Assembly (NCBI GenBank): GCA_016185125.1
Contig: JACPOC010000003.1
Coordinates: forward strand, 1 to 39,233
Source: Bacteroidota bacterium
GTDB lineage: Bacteria; Bacteroidota; Bacteroidia; B-17B0; Aurantibacillaceae
DNA length: 39,233 nucleotides
Direction: 5' to 3'
In this document: in pieces, positions 17,221-25,335 of the stretch
Position numbering within the stretch: the stretch's first letter is position 1
Layout of the letters: each line of letters starts with the position of its first letter
Position numbers and translations under genes: made by a program
The notes under the pieces: generated by a model
Told to the model about the DNA's origin: nothing
The model's input: the letters and a program-made list of their open reading frames with translations, nothing else
Database searches by the model: none

Positions 17221-17936
17221 CTATTTTTTTAAATCTATAACTAAACCTAATGAAGCGAAGTTGCGTGGATGACGGATGTTGGATGACATATTTAAAGTTA
17301 ATCCATATTGGGCTTGCAGCTTAATGAATTTGTATCCAACCCTTGCAGTTAGAGCAGGTTCTACAAATACAAAAGTTGGTGGGGTAACGTTATCAAGATA
17401 ATCTTGCGCAAGCTGTTCCTGTGAATAATTTTGCGAAGTAAAGCGTGTATATTTTACTATAGAAAGGCGTTGAGTTAATGCTATGTCAAAGAAGAGGTAA
17501 ACCCTATACCCGGCTGCACGAATAATTTTGCGCCATTTGCTGTAAAACTACCCAAGTATTGCGAATTATTATCAGTACTTTTTAGCATTTCCTGTTTGTA
17601 AACCCTGCCTGCCCCTGCGCCACCATATGCTTCAAAAACCAAGCGCTCTTTGTGTGTTGTATAATAGCCCGCCCCAAGTTCAAACAACCCGCCACGATGC
17701 TGATAATTATTATCACCGCGATAAGATTGGAAGTAACCGTTAGCCATTATGCCCACGTGATCTGATGCCGCCACAGCTAACTGCATGTCAGATTGGGTCG
17801 CATTAATTTTTACTTGTCCTTTTTTTGTAAGTAAAGGGGCATTTACTGTATTGGATGTATATAATGTTGTAGTGCAGGAGGTTGCTATTATTCCAACTAT
17901 AGGAATAACTAAATAAAAATAGATGTGTTTAATCAT
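17221..17936 (-). pseudogene. Surface beta-barrel lipoprotein gene broken by a frameshift
   Basis: The upstream part (17481-17936) codes for a signal with a weak lipobox (IIATSC), followed by beta-barrel-like repeats (FELGAGYYTTHKERLVFEAYGGAGAGRV) and ends at TAG 17481-17483. In the +1 frame the protein continues immediately for 88 residues (DIALTQRLSIVKYTRFTSQN ... ending IDLKK) to a stop at 17221-17223. Restoring one T in the TTT near 17488-17490 joins the halves. The product would be about 238 residues, an outer-membrane lipoprotein of unknown function. The start is the ATG at 17936, which begins the signal peptide, rather than a TTG at 17963. Whether this is a true mutation or a sequencing error is open. 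Confidence 0.8.
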
Positions 17937-18078
17937 AAGAATATTTTTAAATAACACATTCAAAAAAACATGCCACGTAATTATGGGGCTGTTTTTTTTA
18001 TGTTGAGTAATAAAAGAAACAATTGTTGCCGTTGGAATAAGTAGGAAGGAGTCTGTTTAGATACAAATTATATCTCAA

Positions 18079-18864
18079 TCATCGCGAAAAACCATTCACA
18101 CCAAGCCCGAACAGGGCAAAATCATATTTCACAGGATCTGTAGAATCAAAAGACCTTAATACGGTTGTTATTTCTTCTACAGATTGCCAGTCGTTTTGTT
18201 TACGGGATAAAAGACCAAGCGCTCTGCTCACATTTCCGGTATGAACATCTAACGGAAGGCATAACTCACTGGTTTTAAAGCTCTTCCAAAGGCCAAAATC
18301 TACGCCTTTATTATCTTTTCTCACCATCCATCTCAAAAACATACACAATCTTTTTGCGCTGGATTTAGCCATAGGATTTGAAATGTGTTTTTCGCTGCGG
18401 GGCAAATGCGCAGTTTCAAGAAATAAAGTACGGAAATTTACTATTCTGTTTTTTAATTGAAAGTTATTTTTTTCTTCAGTCATCAAACTAAAAGTATTCT
18501 CCAAACCGTTATGGTTCTTGTAAATATTTTTCAAAGATTCAATAAAAAAAATACAATCCTTTCCATTAAATGTTCTGTGTACAAATTTTTCAAATGGCTT
18601 CAGATCTTTTTTTGAGTGATGAATTACAAAGCTGTGTGGATCATGACCCATCAATTCCATTAATTTATTACCGTTATTAATAATAGATTTGCGATTTCCC
18701 CAAGCAATAGTAGCAGCTAAAAATCCTGCTATTTCTACATCTTCTTTTTTAGAAAATTGATGCGGTATGCAGATAGGATCATTTTCAATAAAAGATTTGT
18801 TATTGTATTTAAAATAACTTTCGTTCAGAAAATCTTTTATCTCTTTATGCTTAATATTTATCAT
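18079..18864 (-). CDS. TIGR02757 (DUF2400) family protein
   Basis: The 261-residue protein belongs to the TIGR02757 family: FLAATIAWGNRKSIINNGNK near the N-terminus, the central SSAKRLCMFLRWMVRK, LPLDVHTGNVSRALGL and the end PVKYDFALFGLGV. The LPLDVH segment and overall helical pattern recall helix-hairpin-helix DNA glycosylases, but the family's activity is not known to me. Its ATG overlaps the TGA of the upstream MFS gene (ATGA), so translation is coupled. Confidence 0.9.
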   Translation of the reverse strand: MINIKHKEIKDFLNESYFKYNNKSFIENDPICIPHQFSKKEDVEIAGFLAATIAWGNRKSIINNGNKLMELMGHDPHSFVIHHSKKDLKPFEKFVHRTFNGKDCIFFIESLKNIYKNHNGLENTFSLMTEEKNNFQLKNRIVNFRTLFLETAHLPRSEKHISNPMAKSSAKRLCMFLRWMVRKDNKGVDFGLWKSFKTSELCLPLDVHTGNVSRALGLLSRKQNDWQSVEEITTVLRSFDSTDPVKYDFALFGLGVNGFSR

Positions 18865-20126
18865 TGTAATTTACCCAAATCGAGATCTTTTAATTCAGGA
18901 TTTTTCTTAGCAATACCTGCAACTACTAAAATGGTTAAAACTCCTCCTAATACAATAGATGGCACTAAGCCAAATAATTTAGCCGTAGCCCCGCTTTCAA
19001 AAGCGCCAATTTCGTTGCTGCTTCCAATAAAAATATTATTAATAGCACTTACTCTTCCGCGCATATTATCCGGCGTGCTCAATTGTAAAATGCTATGTCG
19101 CACTACAACACTCACATTATCGAAAGCGCCGGTTAAAAACAGAAAAAAGAACGCTGCCCAAAAACTGGTGCTTAATCCAAATAAAATTGTAAAAATGCCG
19201 AATGCCGCAACCGACAAAAGAAGAGCCACTCCGGCGTTTTTCTTGGGTGGGTTAACTGCTAAAATTAAAGCCATTGCAACCGCGCCAATAGCCGGAGCAG
19301 TTCTTAGCCAACCATATTCCTGCGGACCAAGATGCAAAACTTTATCGGTGAAGGCAGGAAGCATGGCTACCGCTCCACCAAGCAAAACCGCAAAGAGATC
19401 AAGCGAAAGCGCGCTAAGGATTAATTTACTTTTAAAAACAAAATTTAGCCCCATTTTAATACTTTGCATTACAGGTTCTTTAGCGCCCGTATTGGCGGGC
19501 ATTCCCAAATGATTAATTCGCCAGATAAAAAATAAAGCGAGTGCAAAAAGAATTACTTCTGTAAAGTGACACCAGTTGGCGTTGTAGGAATTATTGTATC
19601 CATATAAAATTCCGGCAATAACAGGCCCCAGTATGGCGCCAATATGCCAAAAAGTACTGTTCCAGGTGGCCGATTGTGTATAAAACTGCCTTGGCACAAT
19701 TTGACTCATAAACGGGTGCATGCAGGCGCCAAGAAAAGATCGGATAATTCCAAACATAAATACAATTGCAAAAAGCGCTGCCACACCCATTGATTTTGCA
19801 AATGAAATTAAAGGTTCGCTATTAAGATACAGGAACAGGGCGGCAAAAAGCAGTGCCAGAATCCCACCTAAAATAATTCTTTTCCGGGGATAATGATCAG
19901 AAATGTAACCTCCGTAAAGTGCTGTAATAATAGCCGGAATAGCTTCCGTTAAGCCAATTGCCCCAAGCATAAATTCATCTTTATTTGAATATTCGTGATA
20001 CACCTGAAGTGCTATGGTGGCAAACTGCATTTGAACAGCTACGGTTAAAAAAAACCTTGCCGTAACAAACAAGCGAAATTCTTTTATTTTAAAAATGTTG
20101 ATTGAGCCGGCATCGAGAAGTGACAT
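18861..20126 (-). CDS. MFS transporter, EntS-like
   Basis: The 421-residue protein has twelve predicted membrane helices. GGYISDHYPRKRIILGG is the MFS motif A between helices 2 and 3, and RGRVSAINNIFIGSSNEIG is typical of the EntS/MFS_3 exporter branch. Export of a siderophore or small molecule is possible, but no biosynthetic genes are nearby. It heads a two-gene unit with the TIGR02757 gene. Confidence 0.9.
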   Translation of the reverse strand: MSLLDAGSINIFKIKEFRLFVTARFFLTVAVQMQFATIALQVYHEYSNKDEFMLGAIGLTEAIPAIITALYGGYISDHYPRKRIILGGILALLFAALFLYLNSEPLISFAKSMGVAALFAIVFMFGIIRSFLGACMHPFMSQIVPRQFYTQSATWNSTFWHIGAILGPVIAGILYGYNNSYNANWCHFTEVILFALALFFIWRINHLGMPANTGAKEPVMQSIKMGLNFVFKSKLILSALSLDLFAVLLGGAVAMLPAFTDKVLHLGPQEYGWLRTAPAIGAVAMALILAVNPPKKNAGVALLLSVAAFGIFTILFGLSTSFWAAFFFLFLTGAFDNVSVVVRHSILQLSTPDNMRGRVSAINNIFIGSSNEIGAFESGATAKLFGLVPSIVLGGVLTILVVAGIAKKNPELKDLDLGKLQ

Positions 20127-20130
20127 GCTG

Positions 20131-20138
20131 CAAAAGTA
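20131..20138 (-). promoter_or_regulatory. Predicted -7 element of the MFS gene
   Basis: The minus strand reads TACTTTTG, a full match to TAnnTTTG, only 4 bases before the ATG. The mRNA would be leaderless or nearly so. No -33 box is seen. Confidence 0.45.
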
Positions 20139-20216
20139 ATAATTTAATTTGTGCCTGATTGAAATGCATTTTTGATAATGCTATAATTTATGGTAAGCAA
20201 TTTACTGCGACAGTCT

Positions 20217-20224
20217 TAACTTTG
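20217..20224 (+). promoter_or_regulatory. Predicted -7 element of radC
   Basis: TAACTTTG matches TAnnTTTG, 18 bases before the ATG at 20243. It lies inside the upstream extension of the open frame and therefore argues that radC starts at 20243 and not at the TTG at 20159. Confidence 0.5.
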
Positions 20225-20242
20225 AATACAAAATTTATATTA

Positions 20243-20941
20243 ATGGAAGAGGTTTACAAACATATATCAATGAAGTTTTTAGCGGAAGATGATCGTCCGC
20301 GTGAAAAGCTGGCAACCCTTGGCAGGCACAATTTGAGTGATGCCGAACTTTTAGCTATAATTTTAGGGTCAGGCAATAGACACGAAACAGCGGTTCAGTT
20401 AGCCCAGCGCATGCTTTCTGATAATAATAATAGTATTAATGCGCTTGCTAAATTAGGATTATCTGAACTAAAAAAATATAAGGGAGTGGGCGAGGCCAAA
20501 GCTGTAAATATTGCCGCCGCTTTTGAAGTTGGGCGAAGAAGAACGGGCAACGATGGTGGAGAGCGAGTAAAGATCACCTCCAGTAAAATTGCCTACGAGA
20601 TCATCCAAAAATTTTTAAGTGATTTGCCTCACGAAGAATTTTGGATATTGATTTTAAACCGTGCCAACAAAGTGGTTAAAGAGGAATGTATTAGTAAAGG
20701 CGGCATTAGCAGCACCGTGGTGGATGCCCGCTTAATTTGCAAAAGCGCGATAGAAAATAATGCAAGCGCAATTATTTTGGCTCACAATCATCCCAGCGGA
20801 CAATTAATTCCAAGCATAGAAGATAAAACAATTACAAAAAAAATAAGCGAAGCGTTACGGTTATTTGATATTGCATTATTAGATCATATTATTGTTGGTG
20901 ATCAAAACTACTATAGTTTTGGTGATGAAGGGATACTTTAG
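20243..20941 (+). CDS. radC: RadC family JAB-domain protein
   Basis: The 232-residue protein has the N-terminal helix-hairpin-helix region (LSDAELLAIILGSGN, KYKGVGEAKAVNIAAAFEVG) and the C-terminal JAB/MPN metalloprotease-like domain with HNHPSGQ and the Asp in LLDHIIVGD. The family (UPF0758) was linked to DNA repair, but its molecular role is unproven. The frame is open to 20159, but the 28 extra residues do not match the family and overlap a promoter, so 20243 is preferred. Confidence 0.92.
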   Translation: MEEVYKHISMKFLAEDDRPREKLATLGRHNLSDAELLAIILGSGNRHETAVQLAQRMLSDNNNSINALAKLGLSELKKYKGVGEAKAVNIAAAFEVGRRRTGNDGGERVKITSSKIAYEIIQKFLSDLPHEEFWILILNRANKVVKEECISKGGISSTVVDARLICKSAIENNASAIILAHNHPSGQLIPSIEDKTITKKISEALRLFDIALLDHIIVGDQNYYSFGDEGIL

Positions 20942-20959
20942 GCTAATATTCTCAACCAT

Positions 20960-20978
20960 TTAAACCGATATGGTTTAA
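20960..20978. promoter_or_regulatory. Palindrome upstream of wecB
   Basis: TTAAACCGATATGGTTTAA has 7-base perfect arms around a 5-base centre. It covers the -33 region and ends 11 bases before the predicted wecB -7 box, an operator-like position. There is no T-tract after it, so a radC terminator is less likely. Confidence 0.45.
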
Positions 20979-20989
20979 TTAAGAAACAT

Positions 20990-20997
20990 TATCTTTG
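20990..20997 (+). promoter_or_regulatory. Predicted -7 element of wecB
   Basis: TATCTTTG matches TAnnTTTG, 42 bases before the wecB ATG. The -33 region is occupied by a palindrome instead of TTTG. Confidence 0.5.
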
Positions 20998-21039
20998 ACT
21001 TTATTGTTTTAACTCAAAAGAAGTTTACAATTTTATTTT

Positions 21040-22188
21040 ATGATAAAAATAGTTACTATTATTGGAGCAAGGCCTCAGATAATTAAAGCCGCAGCATTAA
21101 GCAGGGCAATTAAAAATAAATTTTCAACTCAGATTAAAGAAATTATTGTTCATACCGGACAACATTATGATGCAAACATGAGTCAGGTTTTTTTTGATGA
21201 ACTTAATATTCCCAAACCCGATTATAATTTAAATGTGGGCAGTGGCAGTCACGGTAAACAAACAGCTGCCATGATAAGCGGCATTGAAGAGATTTTGATA
21301 AACGAAAAGCCAAATGCTATTGTGCTGTATGGTGATACAAATTCTACCTTGGCCGGTGGAGTAGCAGCCAGTAAAATTCATGTTCCTGTAATTCACATAG
21401 AGGCCGGTTTACGATCTTTTAGTAAAGCCATGCCTGAAGAAGTTAACCGCATTATGTGCGATCATGTAAGCACTTTATTATTTTCTCCTACCAAAACAGG
21501 GTTTGATAATTTAATTAGGGAAGGTTTTAACGCAAATGCAAAAGAGCCATATAGCGCCAATAATCCAAAAATTTACCACTGCGGCGATGTAATGTATGAT
21601 AACAGTTTGCATTTTAGTGAAGTGGCCGAAAGTAAAACCAATATTCTTCAAACTCTTTCTTTAAAAGCAAATAAATTTATTCTTGCCACCATTCATCGCA
21701 ACAACAATACCGATGAGCCGGAAAGATTAAACGCTTTATTTAAATCTTTAAACGATATTTCTTTAAAGCAAGATCTTGAAATTGTTTTACCCTTGCATCC
21801 GCGCACTTCTAAATTAATGGAAACTAATCTTACCAAACAAAACTTAGAAGCGGTAAAAGCTAACAAAGGATTTAAAATTACAGGCCCGGTTTCTTTTTTA
21901 GAAATGATTGCTCTTGAAAAAAATTGTAAATTGGTAATGACCGATAGCGGAGGTGTGCAAAAAGAAGCTTTTTATTTTGATAAGCCCTGCATTATTTTAC
22001 GGCCCGAAACCGAGTGGGTAGAGTTGGTTGAATGCGGAACAGCTATTATTGCCGATGCCGATGAACATAAGATAAAAGCGGCATTTGATAAACTTTTTAC
22101 CAATGATCATTTAAAATTTCCGAAAATATATGGCAATGGTTTTGCAGCCGAATTTATTTGCGCCGAAATGGTAAAGCATTTACAATAA
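21040..22188 (+). CDS. wecB: UDP-N-acetylglucosamine 2-epimerase (non-hydrolysing)
   Basis: The enzyme converts UDP-GlcNAc to UDP-ManNAc for surface polysaccharides. The 382-residue protein shows the GT-B-like family motifs in order: GARPQIIKAAAL, HTGQHYD, LYGDTNSTLAG, HIEAGLRS, PEEVNR, ATIHRNNN, and MTDSGGVQKEAFYF with PCIILRPETEWVEL near the end. Length is normal. It is followed after 27 bases by the DUF6155 gene; no other ManNAc pathway gene is in the window. Confidence 0.95.
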   Translation: MIKIVTIIGARPQIIKAAALSRAIKNKFSTQIKEIIVHTGQHYDANMSQVFFDELNIPKPDYNLNVGSGSHGKQTAAMISGIEEILINEKPNAIVLYGDTNSTLAGGVAASKIHVPVIHIEAGLRSFSKAMPEEVNRIMCDHVSTLLFSPTKTGFDNLIREGFNANAKEPYSANNPKIYHCGDVMYDNSLHFSEVAESKTNILQTLSLKANKFILATIHRNNNTDEPERLNALFKSLNDISLKQDLEIVLPLHPRTSKLMETNLTKQNLEAVKANKGFKITGPVSFLEMIALEKNCKLVMTDSGGVQKEAFYFDKPCIILRPETEWVELVECGTAIIADADEHKIKAAFDKLFTNDHLKFPKIYGNGFAAEFICAEMVKHLQ

Positions 22189-22215
22189 AAATTTACAGGC
22201 CATTAAAAAGTAAGA

Positions 22216-22695
22216 ATGAAAAGCACAACTCTTCAGGAGTTAAAAAAAGAATTGCAGGAACTTTCACCCAAAGAACTTGCCGACTTATGCCTTAAACTTT
22301 CTAAATATAAAAAAGATAATAAAGAATATCTGGGTTTTTTAATGTTTCAATCGCATGATGTTGCCGCTTTTGTAAAAGAAATAAAAGCGGAGATGGATGA
22401 ACAATTTACCGAAATTAAAGCGCAAACTAATCTTTACTTTTTAAAAAAATCATTACGAAAAATTTTGCGCATTATAAACAAATATTGTAAATACGTTAAC
22501 GATAAATCTGTATCGGCCGAAATACATATTTACTTTTGTTTAAAAATTAAGGAAGCCCGTATGCCTATTAACGATAGCGCGCGCCTTACTAATTTATATG
22601 CCGGAGAAATAAAAAAAATTAATTCTTTTATTAATGCATTGCACGAAGATTTGCGCCACGATTTTAATTCAGATATGGAGAAACTTACTAAATAA
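22216..22695 (+). CDS. DUF6155 family protein
   Basis: This 159-residue, Lys-rich, all-helical protein (start LQELKKELQELSPKELADLC; centre LRKILRIINKYCKYV) matches my memory of DUF6155, a Bacteroidota family of unknown function. It has no signal peptide or membrane helix. It follows wecB by 27 bases and may share its transcript. No function is proposed. Confidence 0.75.
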   Translation: MKSTTLQELKKELQELSPKELADLCLKLSKYKKDNKEYLGFLMFQSHDVAAFVKEIKAEMDEQFTEIKAQTNLYFLKKSLRKILRIINKYCKYVNDKSVSAEIHIYFCLKIKEARMPINDSARLTNLYAGEIKKINSFINALHEDLRHDFNSDMEKLTK

Positions 22696-22773
22696 TGTTT
22701 TGTAAGTTTAACTTTATAATAAACCTTGCCAAAGTTTAGCTTAAACTCAAACATCTTTTAATAAAAATATTAT

Positions 22774-23079
22774 ATGAGCAATACATTTTTAGCAACAACT
22801 ATGGGGCGTTTTAGGCTGGCAGCTATTTTAGAAGGCATCTCTTATTTACTTTTATTATTTGTGGCCATGCCTTTAAAATATATTGCGCATTACAAACAAG
22901 CGGTTTTGTACACAGGCTGGCTACACGGTGTGTTGTTTGTTTCCTTTATAATAGTGTTGCTGCTTGTTTGGATAAAATACCAGTGGCCGTTTGGCAAAGT
23001 CGTATTCGCTTTTATTATGTCATTGATTCCTTTCGGAACTTTTTTGCTGGATAAAAAACTAAAAAAAGAGCCCCATTAG
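22774..23079 (+). CDS. DUF3817 family small membrane protein
   Basis: The 101-residue protein has three hydrophobic helices and the DUF3817 pattern: GRFRLAAILEGISYLLLL, then MPLKY, GWLHGVLFV, and the final PFGTFLLDKKLKKE. These are small integral membrane proteins of unknown role, also found as a domain in some transporters. Its stop is one base from the stop of the convergent helicase gene. Confidence 0.88.
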   Translation: MSNTFLATTMGRFRLAAILEGISYLLLLFVAMPLKYIAHYKQAVLYTGWLHGVLFVSFIIVLLLVWIKYQWPFGKVVFAFIMSLIPFGTFLLDKKLKKEPH

Positions 23080-23080
23080 T

Positions 23081-24394
23081 TTAAGTAGAAATTTCCATCT
23101 TCACCTTTTTATTTTTAATACGCTCTTCTTTAATTTTTTGTAAAGTCTTTACTATTTTATTGCTTTTAATAGCCACGTAAGCCGAATGGTCGAGCACTTC
23201 TATCTTGCCGAGTTCATCCTTTTGCAACCCCCCTTTTTGTAAAAGCATTCCCACAATATCCATTTTATTTACCTTATCTTTTTTGCCTGCCGATATGTAT
23301 AAAGTTTTCCATTCGCTAATAGGTGGCGCGGTAAATGTATCGGGCAAAGTTTCTTCCTGGGGCTTTGCATTTAAAAAAGGAGGCAAATATTCTTGCTTAT
23401 CCAATAAAAAATAAACAGTTCCGCTGGCGTGCATTCTTGCAGTTCGCCCGTTGCGATGAATCATTACATCTTCCGTTGCAGGAATTTGATAATGTATAAC
23501 CGCTTCAATTTCCGGAATATCTAAACCACGCGCCGCCAAATCGGTTGATATAAGAAGATTAATGCTGCCGTTGCGTAATTTAATTAATGTTTTTTCACGG
23601 TCAATTTGCTCTAAGCCGCCATGATAAAAACCGTGCGCTACTTTTAATTTACTTAATTGTTCCGATATTCTATTAACAGCATCACGGTGATTGCAAAATA
23701 CTATAACAGATTTTGCGGTAATTTTTCCAATAAGTAAAAGAAGTGCTTCCAGTTTATCATCACCCTTTACATTTACTTTTTTTATGGTAAGGTTTTCACT
23801 GTGTTGTTTTTCATCACCTGTAAAATTCAATTCTTTAAATTCTTTTACGCCAACAAAACCAGGCATCTCTTTAATAGAAGTAGCCGAAGTTAATATCCGC
23901 TTTTTTAAATGCTCCATTGTTTTTATAATAAACATCATTTCATCTTCAAAGCCCGCTTCTAATGATTTATCAAACTCATCAAGAATAAGAAAATGAACAG
24001 GGGTTAACGATAAATTCTTTTTTCTTACATGGTGCGCAATTCTTCCCGGAGTGCCTACCAATAGTGCCGGCGGTTCTATTAAATTATCGCGTTCTATTTG
24101 TACCGGATGCCCGCCGTAACAACAACTTATTTTAAACGCGGTGCCCATTTGTTTAAAAACCCGTTCTATCTGCTGCGCTAATTCTCTGGTTGGTACAATA
24201 ATAACGGCCTGCACTTCTTTTGCATTTTGTTTAAGTAACTCAACAAGCGGCAATAAAAAGGCAAGAGTTTTGCCCGAGCCTGTAGGAGAAATTAATACAG
24301 TATTGTTTGCATTGGCCACAGTATTAAGCATGGTTTTTTGCATGGCATTAAGTTCTGTTATTTTAAAGTTAGAAAGGAGTTGCAAATGATCCAT
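23081..24394 (-). CDS. DEAD-box RNA helicase, DbpA-like
   Basis: The 437-residue protein has a RecA-like helicase core: Q motif near the start, motif I SPTGSGKT, Ia PTRELAQQ, motif II DEFD in place of DEAD, motif III SAT, motif V STDLAARGLD and motif VI HRNGRTAR. Residues 370-437 form a DbpA-type RNA-binding domain (KMDIVGMLLQKGG, SAYVAIKSNK). DbpA helps 50S assembly through 23S rRNA helix 92. The changed motifs II and VI set it apart from E. coli DbpA, so it is a paralogous subfamily. Confidence 0.92.
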   Translation of the reverse strand: MDHLQLLSNFKITELNAMQKTMLNTVANANNTVLISPTGSGKTLAFLLPLVELLKQNAKEVQAVIIVPTRELAQQIERVFKQMGTAFKISCCYGGHPVQIERDNLIEPPALLVGTPGRIAHHVRKKNLSLTPVHFLILDEFDKSLEAGFEDEMMFIIKTMEHLKKRILTSATSIKEMPGFVGVKEFKELNFTGDEKQHSENLTIKKVNVKGDDKLEALLLLIGKITAKSVIVFCNHRDAVNRISEQLSKLKVAHGFYHGGLEQIDREKTLIKLRNGSINLLISTDLAARGLDIPEIEAVIHYQIPATEDVMIHRNGRTARMHASGTVYFLLDKQEYLPPFLNAKPQEETLPDTFTAPPISEWKTLYISAGKKDKVNKMDIVGMLLQKGGLQKDELGKIEVLDHSAYVAIKSNKIVKTLQKIKEERIKNKKVKMEIST

Positions 24395-24481
24395 AAAATA
24401 TTTATTGTAAAAGCTTTTAGGTAAATATACTTTTAAAACCCCATTTTTTTTTGTTAAGTATTAAACCAAGTATAACTTTTT

Positions 24482-24582
24482 GGGCGTTGGCCGGGCTCTC
24501 GGCACTCGCTTTTTTTATTTGCCTTACAGGACAAATATAAAAGAGCTCAAACAAAGCCTCCATCCCTAACGCGGCAAACGTT
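24482..24582. repeat. Nested palindromic (REP-like) intergenic element
   Basis: About 100 bases bounded by GGGCGTT at 24482-24488 and AACGC at 24578-24582 (complementary ends), with CCGGGCTCTCGGCACTCGC on the left, ATCCCTAACGC on the right, and a central hairpin (ATTTG at 24527-24531 with CAAAT near 24532-24536 region and T-rich/A-rich flanks). From memory, elements with these border words occur in many copies in Flavobacteriales and other Bacteroidota genomes. It contains no gene. It is more GC-rich than its surroundings. Confidence 0.55.
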
Positions 24583-24598
24583 ATAAAATCTTTAAATT

Positions 24599-24633
24599 AA
24601 AAATCCCGTTCAGCAAAAGTTGAACGGGATTTT
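24599..24633 (-). terminator. Terminator of the Fn3-like gene
   Basis: A perfect stem of at least 13 bases (AAAATCCCGTTCA at 24600-24612 with TGAACGGGATTTT at 24621-24633) and an 8-base loop. On the minus strand it is followed by TTTTTAATTT, fitting termination of the gene that ends at 24657. Confidence 0.88.
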
Positions 24634-24656
24634 ATTATGCTTTTATTTAATATGGT

Positions 24657-25265
24657 TTATAAAGTAACAATTCCCTTAGCAGGCGAATACTTATCTCCCG
24701 AAGCTTGTATTAATACCACCCTAAACCAATACACGGCGTTACTTTCAAGGCCACCAACAAAGGTAGATGCAACGGTGGTACGCTGCACTTCGGTAAAATT
24801 ATTGGCGTTATAAACTCCCGGGCACATTTGCCAAGAGTAAACTGTTTTTGATTTAGGACTGCATTTTAAACCCACTGCGCCCGGATCGTCGGGTAAAAAA
24901 ACTTCAAAATCGCTGGGCTTTCTTGTAGGAACTTTACGTAATTGAAAGGTGCTTAAATTTACAATTTCTTCATCGTTATCGGCCACCTTTTCAACATAAT
25001 GCGCCAAATCGCTTATTAAAGTATTAAGCTTATATTCTTTAGTGTGCATATCGTTTCTATGATTACTATTGCCCGAGTGGCCGGTTTCAATTTCTTTTTC
25101 CAGGTCTTCTACCGCTTTTTTTATTGCCGCGGGGGTAGGCTCCGGATTTTTAAAAATATTTTTATGTGCTGCAATAGCGTTTGCTAATTCCATTGCCCGC
25201 GGTATTTTGCGGATAAGTTTTAAATTGGCAAACAAGGCCGAAATTCTAACTCGCTTATTTTTCAT
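24657..25265 (-). CDS. Unknown protein with C-terminal fibronectin III-like domain
   Basis: The 202-residue protein has a helical N-terminal half (residues 1-100, with LANAIAAHKNIFKNPEPTP and HYVEKVADNDEE) and a C-terminal Fn3-like half (about 110-202: SWQMCPG, VYWFRVVLIQASGDKYSPAKG). This arrangement recalls a family of about 200-residue Bacteroidota proteins of unknown function, often found in multiple copies. There is no signal peptide. It has its own strong terminator. A 21-bp tandem array begins about 70 bases upstream of its start. Confidence 0.75.
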   Translation of the reverse strand: MKNKRVRISALFANLKLIRKIPRAMELANAIAAHKNIFKNPEPTPAAIKKAVEDLEKEIETGHSGNSNHRNDMHTKEYKLNTLISDLAHYVEKVADNDEEIVNLSTFQLRKVPTRKPSDFEVFLPDDPGAVGLKCSPKSKTVYSWQMCPGVYNANNFTEVQRTTVASTFVGGLESNAVYWFRVVLIQASGDKYSPAKGIVTL

Positions 25266-25335
25266 AGTATTATTTTTAATATTTATAATTTTAACGATAG
25301 TGTTTTAAAAAGGTTGCTTAAAACAAGTATTTTAA

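Noticed and set aside
18757-19512. Plus-strand 251-residue open frame
   Set aside because: It lies antisense to the TIGR02757 and MFS genes and has no domain or composition of its own.
20159-20242. N-terminal extension of RadC from a TTG start
   Set aside because: The 28 residues do not resemble the family and overlap a TAACTTTG promoter word; the ATG at 20243 fits the family start.
24482-24582. Integron attC site
   Set aside because: The ends are complementary GGGCGTT/AACGC words, but they do not fit the attC core RYYYAAC...GTTRRRY in order, and no integrase is present.
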